From a virus: a DNA stretch of 64,000 nucleotides. The stretch spans positions 1 through 64,000 of the IMG/VR virus record IMGVR_UViG_3300037189_015081. One strand, 5' to 3'. Under the pieces are notes generated by a model. That model saw nothing but the letters and a program-made list of their open reading frames with translations. It had not been told where the DNA came from and searched no databases. How positions within the stretch are numbered: position 1 is the first letter of the stretch; each line of letters starts with the position of its first letter. Below, in pieces: positions 16,797 to 24,702 of this stretch. A program made the translations under genes and the position numbers.

Positions 16797-18008
16797 ATGA
16801 AAATCCTTATGACCGGATTCACGGCTCTTCAAATCAACAGCGAGAAGCGCGTGATCCAGAAAATTGACGTCCCAGCGTTTATCGCCAAGGCCCTTACAGA
16901 ACTAGGGCACGACGTGGACTGGCGTCGCGTGGAAACTGGCGAGGATCTCTCTGGTTACGATCTTGCCTGGGTAAACCTTGCACCACTGCACTCATTGAAC
17001 GGTCGCCAAGGCGCGATGGGTTCACTCTATACTTTGTCGTCAGGTATTCCGTGCGTCGGATTCTTTGACGACTGGCAGTTCAGCGCCGTGTTCAATGGCG
17101 CAAAGGCTCTTGTCCGTAAACCAAGTATTCTCTACAAGCACCTGCTCGTAGGAACCGAACATCGCGGCGAAGAAGGCGCGACGTACTTTAGTCGCAAGGA
17201 CATCGAGGAAGCTGTTGCGCGCATCGCGGAAAAGGATCCTGTAGCCGCGAAGAAGTGCACCATTGAGCGTTACTACATGCTCGACACTGACGAGAAGATC
17301 GAACCGTACGAGAAGCAACTCGTGCAGGCCGCTGAAGACTTCCTGAGTGACCGTTGGGCAGCAGGCATGGTTCCAGTTTGCCCGATGTACTCGTTCGGTG
17401 ATCGCGCTGGCGTGCGCAAACGCATGCCGAAAGGTGTTGGCCCGATCGAGGCGCTTGATCCGTCCGCTGTCGTCAACGACACGCTTAACGCGGTAACGCC
17501 TGCCAAGCCTGAAGAAAAGGCACGAGGATGGGTACTAGGTGCGCTCATGCCGCATGATACCTGGCTTGAAAAGAAGAATCCGGCATGGCCAGTTGAAATT
17601 GTCGGTAGTCGCAAGCTTATTCGCAAGATGGGCGGTCAGCGCTTCGGCACCGAGCAAGAGGTTCTTGAGTTCTACAATAAGTACTGGGGAATCATGTCCC
17701 CGCCGTACATGCATGCGGGTTCAGGCTGGTGGCGCTCGCGTTTTATCTATGCCGCGCATATCGGGTCTGTTCTCATCACTGACAAGGGTGAAGGCGATCC
17801 ACTAGGTGACCCGTACAGGCTCACCATCAGCGACGTAGAGGCAATGGACCAGGCGCAACTGGCTGCCGCTGCGCAAGCACAACGCGATGCACTGATGCCA
17901 CTTCTTGGAACATACGATCAGTTCAAGGCACATGTTGAACGAATCGTCGACCGTGCCATCGCCGAGGACAAGGGTCTTAAACTGAACGCGGACGGTTCAC
18001 GCGCATGA
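16797..18008 (+). CDS. GT-B-like glycosyltransferase 1, possible DNA glycosyltransferase
   Basis: 403 residues. The N-terminal Rossmann-like half has M-K-I-L-M-T-G-F, A-L-T-E-L-G-H-D-V-D and G-F-F-D-D-W at 88-93. The C-terminal half has G-W-V-L-G-A-L near 245, V-E-I-V-G-S and W-W-R-S-R at 311-315 followed by I-G-S-V-L-I-T-D. The order and spacing resemble T4 beta-glucosyltransferase (its catalytic F-T-D-I-R and its R-V-W-E-T-M ... V-M-L-I-D segment), although sequence identity is low and the T4 Glu272 position is Tyr here. It is paralogous to the next gene. AGGA precedes ATG 16797. Neighbours (next GT, NTP pyrophosphatase, hydroxymethylase-like gene) suggest sugar transfer to modified DNA. 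Protein or cell-wall glycosylation is the alternative. Confidence 0.55.
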   Translation: MKILMTGFTALQINSEKRVIQKIDVPAFIAKALTELGHDVDWRRVETGEDLSGYDLAWVNLAPLHSLNGRQGAMGSLYTLSSGIPCVGFFDDWQFSAVFNGAKALVRKPSILYKHLLVGTEHRGEEGATYFSRKDIEEAVARIAEKDPVAAKKCTIERYYMLDTDEKIEPYEKQLVQAAEDFLSDRWAAGMVPVCPMYSFGDRAGVRKRMPKGVGPIEALDPSAVVNDTLNAVTPAKPEEKARGWVLGALMPHDTWLEKKNPAWPVEIVGSRKLIRKMGGQRFGTEQEVLEFYNKYWGIMSPPYMHAGSGWWRSRFIYAAHIGSVLITDKGEGDPLGDPYRLTISDVEAMDQAQLAAAAQAQRDALMPLLGTYDQFKAHVERIVDRAIAEDKGLKLNADGSRA

Positions 18009-19036
18009 GTAACGTACTTATTACCGGCATGACCGCGTCCCACACATCCGAGGCAACCAATCAGCGCGCACTATCATTCGCTGGCGTAGTTGCCAAGGCG
18101 CTAGCGAGTACTGGTCACACGGTGACAATAAGCGCGCCCGACATGCGGTGGACGCTTGATGAACTAGCCCGCTACGACTCTGTCATCGTCGGGATCGCGC
18201 CTCTCACGAGTGTCACCGCGAGTAACGCGTATGGCGGGTTGCACGTCATTGACCTGCTATGGACGGATCCACGGCTAACGCTTATGGTTGACGCGCCACG
18301 CCCAGTGCAGATTGGCGCCAGCCTGCGCTCGATTATCGGAACACCGGATAACCTTGTAAAACCGTTTTACTCTAAGCGACGCGGATACAGTGTCGCGGCG
18401 GAGAAGGAGACATCCGCGCGTCTTCTTGAAACAACGCGCAGACTGCTAGAGGAGGAGTGGCCAGCAACTATCTACCCGTCGCTGCCGTGGCACGACGCGG
18501 AAGCTATGCGGGCTCAGTTCCCAGACGGAACCAAGACTCTCTACGGCGTAAATCTTGACGCCTTTCTTGTCTCCGGTGAACCTCCTCGATGGGATAAGAC
18601 AACCGCCAGTTGCTGGGTTGCTGACGATCCTAAAGCCGCGTGGATCCAGAAGATCGTTCCAACAATCGGAGACGAGGTTGCCCCGATGAAGAACGACTCG
18701 TGGCAAAGTGACGATGACGTAGACAAGCGGATTGGCGAGTCACGTGGATCACTTATCACATCCCACCGGGAAGGAACCTGGTGGACGTACCGTATCATCC
18801 AGTCACTAAACAATGGCACGCCGGTTGCGACTGATTGGCGTGAGGCAAGTATCATTGGTTCTTCGTGGGGAATTCTTCCATCCGCAATAGAATCATTGTA
18901 TGGCCGCGACATCGAGAACCTTGCATGGAATCAATTAGATGAGTACATGCAGCACATCCCGTCACGTGACGAGGCTGGCAAGGCGCTAAAAACAATCATC
19001 GGAAGCGACAGTTCAAAACGAAAGGCAAGTAAATGA
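18005..19036 (+). CDS. GT-B-like glycosyltransferase 2, paralog of preceding gene
   Basis: 343 residues; ATG 18005 overlaps the previous TGA by four bases. Same layout as its neighbour: N-terminal V-L-I-T-G-M-T, A-L-A-S-T-G-H-T-V, R-Y-D-S-V-I-V-G-I-A-P-L, L-M-V-D-A (Asp96, matching Asp91/92 of the neighbour), then C-W-V-A-D near 203 and W-W-T-Y-R at 259-263 followed by G-T-P-V-A-T-D. The two proteins have diverged strongly, so they may add different sugars or act in sequence, as the alpha and beta enzymes do in T4. Function is inferred from fold-like motifs and context. Confidence 0.52.
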   Translation: MSNVLITGMTASHTSEATNQRALSFAGVVAKALASTGHTVTISAPDMRWTLDELARYDSVIVGIAPLTSVTASNAYGGLHVIDLLWTDPRLTLMVDAPRPVQIGASLRSIIGTPDNLVKPFYSKRRGYSVAAEKETSARLLETTRRLLEEEWPATIYPSLPWHDAEAMRAQFPDGTKTLYGVNLDAFLVSGEPPRWDKTTASCWVADDPKAAWIQKIVPTIGDEVAPMKNDSWQSDDDVDKRIGESRGSLITSHREGTWWTYRIIQSLNNGTPVATDWREASIIGSSWGILPSAIESLYGRDIENLAWNQLDEYMQHIPSRDEAGKALKTIIGSDSSKRKASK

Positions 19037-19518
19037 CACTATTTGGATCCTGGCTTGGCGACACCCGCAAGCTCCAGGAAGAAGGATTCAAGATCGACTA
19101 CGCGGCGATGACAGGTGATGAACCTGAAAAGATCAACGCGCTGATCGAGTATATTCGCTGGAACATGCTGGCAATCGACGATGAAATGGCTGAGATGCGT
19201 CAACCTATTTCGTGGAAGCCGTGGCAACACGACATGCCGTACGCTGACCGCGAGGAAGTTATCAAGGAGGCCGTTGACGTTCTGCATTTCGTGGCAAACA
19301 TCATTGTCGCCTGCGGCGGAACGGACGAGCAACTCAATGAGTTCTACTCGGCAAAGATGGAGAAAAACCGCCAGCGCCAGCTCAAAGGGTACGAGGTAAA
19401 GGCCGCCGGAGTAAAGTGCACGATCTGTACGCGAGCCATTGATGACGTGGGGGCTGGACGCACCGAGGGCGTCTGCGCCAAGTGCGAGCCGGTCAGCGAG
19501 GAGAACGGCAATGCCTAA
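19033..19518 (+). CDS. MazG/dimeric dUTPase-like NTP pyrophosphatase with zinc ribbon
   Basis: 161 residues; ATG 19033 overlaps the previous gene by four bases. The all-alpha NTP-PPase motif E-x-x-E ... E-x-x-D is present at Glu51-Glu54 and Glu79-Asp82, followed by F-Y-S-A-K-M-E-K-N-R-Q-R-Q-L-K-G-Y, typical of dimeric dUTPases. T4 dCTPase-dUTPase (gp56) belongs to this superfamily. A C-terminal zinc ribbon (Cys129, Cys132, Cys148, Cys151) is an added domain. The likely reaction is hydrolysis of dUTP and/or dCTP to the monophosphate. Tight coupling to the two glycosyltransferases favours dCTP removal in a cytosine-modification pathway, but ordinary dUTP clearance is equally allowed by the motifs. 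Confidence 0.75.
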   Translation: MTLFGSWLGDTRKLQEEGFKIDYAAMTGDEPEKINALIEYIRWNMLAIDDEMAEMRQPISWKPWQHDMPYADREEVIKEAVDVLHFVANIIVACGGTDEQLNEFYSAKMEKNRQRQLKGYEVKAAGVKCTICTRAIDDVGAGRTEGVCAKCEPVSEENGNA

Positions 19519-19930
19519 TGTAAATGAAGAATGGGTGACAAACCAGTTTGCCGCTGCCCGTGTTCGCGTTGGTTCTGGTAAGGCGGTACTCAAGCTGCTT
19601 GAGGTATGGAACAAGATCTCGCTGAGCGATCAACTGGCCAAGGAGGCAGTGGAGATATTCTCAAAGGTGGCGCTAAACCACGCGCTTATTCCTGAAGCGC
19701 CTGATGAGAAATGGGCACCGGCACAGCCTGGATTTATCCAGGTTGGAGACCAGGTTCGTGTCATGGCTGACGCCTTTGACGGGGAGCTTGGCGCTCTGCA
19801 CAATGGAAGACGCGGAGTAGTTGTCGCTGTTCGCCATGGCGACGTGATTATGAACTCAAATGACGATGTTGAACCTAAGCTTGAGAGCGCGCACTACTCG
19901 CCGTACAAACTTGACAAGAGGTACCAGTAA
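19511..19930 (+). CDS. Hypothetical protein with SH3/KOW-like segment
   Basis: 139 residues from ATG 19511, overlapping the previous stop. N-terminal half is helical. The C-terminal half (Q-V-G-D-Q-V-R-V-M ... N-G-R-R-G-V-V-V-A-V) looks like a small SH3-like barrel of the KOW type, often an RNA- or protein-binding module. Part of the coupled gene chain. No specific function is recognised. Confidence 0.6.
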   Translation: MPNVNEEWVTNQFAAARVRVGSGKAVLKLLEVWNKISLSDQLAKEAVEIFSKVALNHALIPEAPDEKWAPAQPGFIQVGDQVRVMADAFDGELGALHNGRRGVVVAVRHGDVIMNSNDDVEPKLESAHYSPYKLDKRYQ

Positions 19931-20130
19931 TGAGAACAGCACTAAAGTTTAGTATTCTTGGTAAGACACTCGCGGACATCAAAACACAGGCGGCTTACCG
20001 CGTTGCAGAGTTTCTAGAACTTGACGACATTTCTGGACTTGATGACGCCGCAGAAGTCGAGATAGCTGTTGTGCAGACCGAGGACACGTATCCGTTGTTT
20101 GGAGCAACCGTAAGCGTTAGGATTAGGTAA
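19930..20130 (+). CDS. Small hypothetical protein
   Basis: 66 residues, starting on the last base of the previous stop (TAATG) and ending in the same way before the next gene. Pattern of strand-helix-strand (A-L-K-F-S-I-L-G-K, A-E-V-E-I-A-V-V). No motif recognised. Confidence 0.55.
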   Translation: MRTALKFSILGKTLADIKTQAAYRVAEFLELDDISGLDDAAEVEIAVVQTEDTYPLFGATVSVRIR

Positions 20131-20498
20131 TGGCAGACTACGATTATCAACAACCAGGAAACGTTCCACCTCAGGTTGACGCGGAGCCGCAACTTCCTCC
20201 TCCAGGAAGCGCCCCGCTTAGGGTTGAAGCTCTCCGCGATGCGGCGCGGATTATCAATGGAAGCCGCGATGCACAGTACGGCAGTCCAATAGATAACTTT
20301 GATCGTATCGCTCGAATATGGTCGGTTATTCTAGGGATCGACGTGACCCCTGAAGACGTTGCCATGTGTATGGCGGGATTGAAGATGGCGCGCTATGCGT
20401 CAAAGTCCGGGTTTCAACCTGACACCTGGATCGACCTCGCCGGCTACGCTGGATGCGGATTTGAGGTAGGAAAACTCGCCTCAGAGAAAAACAGCTAG
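20130..20498 (+). CDS. DUF6378-like protein
   Basis: 122 residues. After a Pro/Gln-rich N-terminus, R-D-A-Q-Y-G-S-P-I-D-N-F-D-R-I-A and M-A-G-L-K-M-A-R ... D-x-W-I-D-L-A-G-Y match a small phage domain known as DUF6378 (all-alpha, possibly related to the NTP-pyrophosphatase group). Biochemical role unknown. Translationally coupled to both neighbours. Confidence 0.68.
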   Translation: MADYDYQQPGNVPPQVDAEPQLPPPGSAPLRVEALRDAARIINGSRDAQYGSPIDNFDRIARIWSVILGIDVTPEDVAMCMAGLKMARYASKSGFQPDTWIDLAGYAGCGFEVGKLASEKNS

Positions 20499-20761
20499 TG
20501 TCGGACGAGCGTTTTAGGGTGTACCCGCAGTGTGAGGTATGCTGGATAGAGGAGAACTCTACCTGGGAACCTGACGGGGTAAGCTCTGACGGAAAACTTG
20601 TCGCAAGAATGTCTGCCATTGCGGTTCCTGTTGATCTTGAGCCTGGTCAAGTAAACGTATGTTGCGTGTGCGGTGAACTGACCGTCGTAGGGATTTTTGT
20701 AGAGCGAGAAAAGGCTGACGTGGTATACGACATTGACCCTAGGGACATAATTCAACAGTAA
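20498..20761 (+). CDS. Hypothetical protein with two C-x-x-C pairs
   Basis: 87 residues from GTG 20498. C-E-V-C near residue 10 and C-C-V-C-G near 53 could bind one zinc ion. Last gene of the chain that began at 16797. Function not recognised. Confidence 0.58.
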   Translation: MSDERFRVYPQCEVCWIEENSTWEPDGVSSDGKLVARMSAIAVPVDLEPGQVNVCCVCGELTVVGIFVEREKADVVYDIDPRDIIQQ

Positions 20762-20763
20762 CC

Positions 20764-20772
20764 TGATATATT
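20764..20772 (+). promoter_or_regulatory. Extended -10 promoter (TGATATATT)
   Basis: TG-A-TATATT 37 bases before ATG 20809, in the short gap after the previous operon, with a GTAAGGACA ribosome binding site following. It belongs to the TGATATAAT family seen at 7871, 61041 and 63607. Confidence 0.45.
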
Positions 20773-20808
20773 AGTTCTACCAAATGACGCAAGACGTAAG
20801 GACACGGT

Positions 20809-21339
20809 ATGCAGACGTTCATTCCACAAGAAGCATCATTCGCAAAGATGGCCGAGCCACTCGACCGCCAACGGCTGAACAAGCAGGCGCTTGAAGGTTG
20901 GCAGATACTTCTTACTCTTCTCGAGCTCGATCCGCAAGGTAATCACCGCGATCCAAAAGGCTGGAAGACCCACCCGGCCGTGACCATGTGGCGTGGCCAT
21001 GAGACTGCGCTATACCAATACGTCCAGCAGATGGTTGTCGAATGGAAGGCGCGCGGCTACAACTCGACTATTGGCGACAAAGCGCAGGCAACCATTCTTC
21101 GCGCGCACCAACTTGGCAAGATCGACAGCACTGTTATTACTTACCCTTGGTGGATCCAGGACACCTCGGCATTTGCACGGATAGCATCGTCCCACCGGGT
21201 TGCGCTTCTGCGCAAGAACTATGAGTGGTATTCACAGTTCAACTGGCCGGAAGACGCGGGAACGCAACCAGACTACTACCAGTACCTGTGGCCAAGTGAA
21301 AACGGCGACCTCGTTCTTGGAACATTCAACAACGCATAA
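20809..21339 (+). CDS. MSMEG_6728-family, pyrimidine-dimer glycosylase-like protein
   Basis: 176 residues. M-Q-T-F-I-P, L-D-R-Q-R-L-N-K-Q, H-P-A-V-T-M-W-R-G-H-E and E-W-K-A-R-G-Y are the hallmarks of the MSMEG_6728 family, which is related to T4 endonuclease V-type pyrimidine-dimer DNA glycosylases. Expected role is repair of UV damage or another DNA lesion, possibly with altered specificity. Transcribed from its own extended -10 promoter. Family identification is by recognition of the motif series. Confidence 0.72.
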   Translation: MQTFIPQEASFAKMAEPLDRQRLNKQALEGWQILLTLLELDPQGNHRDPKGWKTHPAVTMWRGHETALYQYVQQMVVEWKARGYNSTIGDKAQATILRAHQLGKIDSTVITYPWWIQDTSAFARIASSHRVALLRKNYEWYSQFNWPEDAGTQPDYYQYLWPSENGDLVLGTFNNA

Positions 21340-21386
21340 AATCTGTTGATTTACCCAATCTACCTGAAAAACCCCATTCTGTGCGA

Positions 21387-21392
21387 TACAAT
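21387..21392 (+). promoter_or_regulatory. Likely leaderless promoter, TACAAT -10 box
   Basis: TACAAT at 21387-21392 ends 2 bases before an in-frame ATG (21395) and 5 bases before an in-frame GTG (21398). The spacing to GTG is about that of leaderless actinobacterial mRNAs, so translation may start at GTG 21398. Confidence 0.4.
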
Positions 21393-21394
21393 GA

Positions 21395-21736
21395 ATGGTG
21401 CGCGACTCGAGAAAAGGCGAATGCCTTTGGCAGGAATGGACCGGCGAAGGGTATGAACCCGACGATCCGGACTACTCTGTCATATTCTTCACCATTGACC
21501 ATGTAGACGTCGAGCACGAAGTTGTGCGTCGCGCGCTGGCATCTGCTCTTCAGCGGGAGGGCGTCGCCGACTCTCTGGGTGACGGATACCGTTCGATCGA
21601 CACGGCAACAGTTTCATGCGGGTATGCGGGCGAGGTAGAAGGTTCTCGCGAACTGCATGTCTGCGACGAGGAAGGTGAAACTTCATACGGTGACCTCGTT
21701 GACTCGGTGACTGAAGTCACCTGGGTAGAGGTTTAA
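21395..21736 (+). CDS. Hypothetical acidic protein
   Basis: 113 residues from ATG 21395 (GTG 21398 is possible, see promoter). Very acidic, with alternating strands (Y-S-V-I-F-F-T-I-D-H-V, A-T-V-S-C-G-Y-A) and a helix between. Just upstream of the WhiB-like gene. No motif recognised. Confidence 0.55.
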   Translation: MVRDSRKGECLWQEWTGEGYEPDDPDYSVIFFTIDHVDVEHEVVRRALASALQREGVADSLGDGYRSIDTATVSCGYAGEVEGSRELHVCDEEGETSYGDLVDSVTEVTWVEV

Positions 21737-21738
21737 CC

Positions 21739-22284
21739 TTGGTAAAGAAGCTCGATCTCAGTTGGCAGGTAGACTCCGCGTGCGCCAAGCCAGAGAACAA
21801 AGAACTCGTAGAGTACTTCTTCTCTACGCAGCCGGAAGAGAAGTATCAGGCTAAGAATCTGTGCTTTGAATGCCCCGTCCGCGAACAGTGTCTCAAGTGG
21901 GCGCTTGAAAATCGACAGATCTGGGGAATCTGGGGTGGACGCGATGAAGGAGAGATCCGCAGAGCGCTTAGCGTTTCCTGGAACGGAAAAGAATCGCGAC
22001 GTCAGCGCTATCCGCAATGTCCATTCTGCACCGCGCGCCCGAGTAAACTGACGACAGATGTCATCGAGCTTGAGGGTGGTGGACGGTGGTCAACCGCTAA
22101 AATTGTTTCATGTAGCGCGTGCGGGTTTACATGGCGCAGTCGCACAAGCGCGAATGCTGTCGAGGCGTACCACGTCGAGCGTGAAGAAAAGCTCGAGCGC
22201 GCAAAGAAGCTACGTGAAAAGAAGAAGGAACGCGAGATGAAGAAAAAATCTCGCGGAACGACCCCGCGTCCTAAGCCGGAATAA
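21739..22284 (+). CDS. WhiB-like regulator fused to zinc ribbon and basic tail
   Basis: 181 residues from TTG 21739, preceded by AGAGG. Residues 1-80 are a WhiB domain: Cys15, Cys42, Cys45, Cys51 for the 4Fe-4S cluster and G-I-W-G-G at 63-67, which in host WhiB proteins contacts sigma factor. Residues 90-130 form a zinc ribbon (Cys94, Cys97, Cys125, Cys128), and the last 40 residues are highly basic and helical. Phage WhiB proteins can redirect host transcription or block host WhiB. The extra ribbon and basic tail suggest additional nucleic-acid contact. The 3' end overlaps the convergent phosphoesterase gene by 14 bases. Confidence 0.85.
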   Translation: MVKKLDLSWQVDSACAKPENKELVEYFFSTQPEEKYQAKNLCFECPVREQCLKWALENRQIWGIWGGRDEGEIRRALSVSWNGKESRRQRYPQCPFCTARPSKLTTDVIELEGGGRWSTAKIVSCSACGFTWRSRTSANAVEAYHVEREEKLERAKKLREKKKEREMKKKSRGTTPRPKPE

Positions 22285-23458
22285 CGCTGATATACTCACG
22301 GGGATCATAGTCCCCGCCGAACACCAGCGTGAGAACTCCCGGCTTTGACTGGGTGCCAGTGCGGTCGCGGTACCAGTCTGAACCAGGGTCAACTGTCGGA
22401 GCTTGGATCCACAGTCGTGAACCAATGTCCTGCGATTTAAAGTGGTGATAGTGCCCGGACAGCCAGAGATCAGCGCCACCAAGTGCGGTCTGTCCCATCG
22501 CCTGACCGTTCAAGTACTTTTCAACGTCGCGAGAGAACTGGTGCCCGTGAAATAGGCCAAGCATGCATCCGTCAATTTCAACAGCAAGCGTTTGGTGTCC
22601 GCTAGCTGGGAATCGGAACTCGACGTGCTGCAGTGCAGGATTCTCTGCACAGGCGTCCATTACAGCGGCGGCGATTTCAGTATTCCAGCCGTCGGCAGGA
22701 TCCGCGGCCACCTGACGCGTCACCTCGTCGTGGTTTCCGTTAACAACCGGGATAACAATGCGCTCTGCATGCGGGGCAAAGGCTTTTACCTTTGCGAGAA
22801 GCAGACGACGCGCAACGCGCACCTGTTCTGTTTGCCCGAGATCCGATGCGGCCTGTCCTTGAAGACGTCCACCTTGCGAGACATTTCCCTCGACGTGGTC
22901 ACCTAGTCCTGGGAGAACAATGGTCCCGAAGTCAAGTCCCATGCGCTGTAGACCCTGGAAGCGGGCGATGCTCTTCTCTGTAGACTCAAGAATGCGGCTA
23001 ACAGTTTGCGGTGTTCCACCGCTTGCTGCCTTTTTACCGATCTGCTCATCTGCACCAACGTGCGCATATGCTCCACGACCGGTAGCCGTCTTGATACCAG
23101 TTTGCGGGCGCCATTTTTTGATCTCGTCTACGAGCTTCTCGAGGTCGTAGTCACGAGTGACTCCGCGTGCGGGTACGACGTTTACTCGTACGGACTCCAG
23201 CCAGTCGCCGTCGTATCGCTGCCATGAACCTTTACGAACAGACGTTACGGTCCATTCTTCTGGGTCAAGCCCGCGCTCACGGAGGATCTCCTCAGCGCCT
23301 GGTGTGTTACCTTCATTGGTCGCCTGTGAGATTACGAAACCACCGTCGGTTCCGATCTCCATGCGTGGACGCCAGTTTTCTGGCATTGTCTTGTCACGTG
23401 TATCACTTCCAGATCGACCGGGTGTGACAAGTTTGTCGAATGCGTCAGAGAGTCCCAT
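22271..23458 (-). CDS. Calcineurin-like metallophosphoesterase
   Basis: 395 residues. The two-metal site is laid out as G-L-G-D-H-V-E-G-N, N-G-N-H-D-E, F-H-G-H-Q and S-G-H-Y-H-H, so the family is certain. The first ~150 residues contain another region with H/R-rich and W-rich segments of unknown fold. Phage proteins of this shape are annotated as DNA-repair or Mre11-like phosphoesterases; the substrate cannot be read from sequence. The gene lies on the opposite strand to its surroundings with one small gene upstream. Confidence 0.85.
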   Translation of the reverse strand: MGLSDAFDKLVTPGRSGSDTRDKTMPENWRPRMEIGTDGGFVISQATNEGNTPGAEEILRERGLDPEEWTVTSVRKGSWQRYDGDWLESVRVNVVPARGVTRDYDLEKLVDEIKKWRPQTGIKTATGRGAYAHVGADEQIGKKAASGGTPQTVSRILESTEKSIARFQGLQRMGLDFGTIVLPGLGDHVEGNVSQGGRLQGQAASDLGQTEQVRVARRLLLAKVKAFAPHAERIVIPVVNGNHDEVTRQVAADPADGWNTEIAAAVMDACAENPALQHVEFRFPASGHQTLAVEIDGCMLGLFHGHQFSRDVEKYLNGQAMGQTALGGADLWLSGHYHHFKSQDIGSRLWIQAPTVDPGSDWYRDRTGTQSKPGVLTLVFGGDYDPREYISVIPA

Positions 23459-23461
23459 GCG

Positions 23462-23743
23462 CTAGTCCATGCTAAACTTTGGACTGTTGCCGTAGCAACG
23501 GCAATCTCCGCGGCGGTGCTTGTTTACTGCCGCGTTTCCCACGTCGTAACCTTCTTCACGGAGTGCCGCGGCAATGGTTGTGTTTGGGAGACGCTCTGGA
23601 TTTCCGTATGGAACTTCAAGAACCTCGATAAGCTTTTTCTTGTCGTCGTCTGATAGCTGGGTTCCGTAGAGCAGATTACCGATCTTGCATGGTAGTCCTG
23701 ATCCGACGGGTTTTATCTTGCCTAGCTTGTCTGCTAGTGACAT
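23462..23743 (-). CDS. Small protein, possible DNA-binding
   Basis: 93 residues, upstream of the phosphoesterase in the same leftward unit and ending 3 bases before it. I-A-A-A-L-R-E-E-G-Y-D-V-G-N-A-A-V-N-K-H-R-R-G-D looks like a helix-turn-helix ending in a basic patch, and C-R-C-Y follows. Similar small proteins in actinophages are called HTH proteins. Start ATG 23743 follows GGAGTACCC. Confidence 0.6.
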   Translation of the reverse strand: MSLADKLGKIKPVGSGLPCKIGNLLYGTQLSDDDKKKLIEVLEVPYGNPERLPNTTIAAALREEGYDVGNAAVNKHRRGDCRCYGNSPKFSMD

Positions 23744-23946
23744 GGGTACTCCGTTGTCTAGTGATTACTCGCTCTAAATGCAAGTCTATTTCATAATAAC
23801 TAGAATATCGGAAAATCATCGTATTTGTGACGTTTATAGTAGTTTTTATAGTACCTGCAACTATGCCTACAACGGTACATATGGCATTAGACACGACAAA
23901 AGACCGCGTTTTTATACGCCTAGCGCAAACTGCTTGGAGTTAGCCG

Positions 23947-24258
23947 CTATTTTTCGTCGTGCGCGGCAGCGGCAACCATACGGAGAAGAAGATCCTTCAT
24001 GATCCCAACCTCGGCCGCCGTATGCTTGGACTGGTTCCGCACCTCTTCAACGTGGTCCGCAAGAGAGTCTCCGCCATTGCGCCAGAGCTGATGCTCGACG
24101 CGATCAAGACGCTCGGAGATTGTGCGACCCTTGGAATCTACACCGACGGCGGCGTCAAGACGACGAGCAACACGATAAATCGAGTACAAAATACCAAACA
24201 ACGCAGCAACACCCGCGATGATAGTACAAATCGTGATGATTAGTTGTTGAACATCCAC
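23947..24258 (-). CDS. Small membrane protein, one TM segment
   Basis: 103 residues from a GTG at 24258 with AAGGA upstream; a longer reading (to 24381) has no such signal. One strongly hydrophobic segment (I-I-T-I-C-T-I-I-A-G-V-A-A-L-F-G-I-L-Y) near the N-terminus is followed by a basic stop (R-V-A-R-R) and a charged coiled-coil-like tail. This resembles phage DUF2746-type membrane proteins. About 200 bases between it and the previous leftward gene are AT-rich, with a TATTAT-like box but no gene seen. Confidence 0.6.
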   Translation of the reverse strand: MDVQQLIITICTIIAGVAALFGILYSIYRVARRLDAAVGVDSKGRTISERLDRVEHQLWRNGGDSLADHVEEVRNQSKHTAAEVGIMKDLLLRMVAAAAHDEK

Positions 24259-24486
24259 AGGTTGATTCCTTGAAAAGTATATACGCGTTGGAAAAGCTTG
24301 TAATAATTCTATTCCACCATTCCCAACCCGAGTAGTGAGTTTAGAAATACCACGGGTTAGCGCCACTTTACGGTGGAACACCCGTTATAGTTGAAATGTT
24401 ACAAATACCGCAAACTGCACGACCAGCTTCGTGACAAGAACTAGTGTACAACTCACGTCGCAGTACGGCTATACAAGAGGACCAGC

Positions 24487-24699
24487 ATGAGCCAGACGCA
24501 ACGACGCATGAGTATCCGCGCGGTCGCGATGACATACGGACTGCCCGCGCGCACCGTATCCCGCGCGGTCGCCGCAGGAGAATTGCCCGCTATCATCACG
24601 ACAACAGAGACCGGTCGCGAACGCGCATACATATCTAGTACCGATGCGTCGACTTGGTTTGAGTCGCTGTCCGCTCCTCAGGAGAGGGCATCGGCGTAG
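24487..24699 (+). CDS. MerR/excisionase-like HTH protein
   Basis: 70 residues. M-S-I-R-A-V-A-M-T-Y-G-L-P-A-R-T-V-S-R and A-V-A-A-G-E-L-P-A form a winged-helix DNA-binding start as in excisionase-type regulators. AGAGGA precedes ATG 24487. It sits directly before the primase-helicase, so it may regulate that gene or act at an origin or recombination site. About 100 bases upstream hold no gene. Confidence 0.7.
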   Translation: MSQTQRRMSIRAVAMTYGLPARTVSRAVAAGELPAIITTTETGRERAYISSTDASTWFESLSAPQERASA

Positions 24700-24702
24700 C
24701 GT

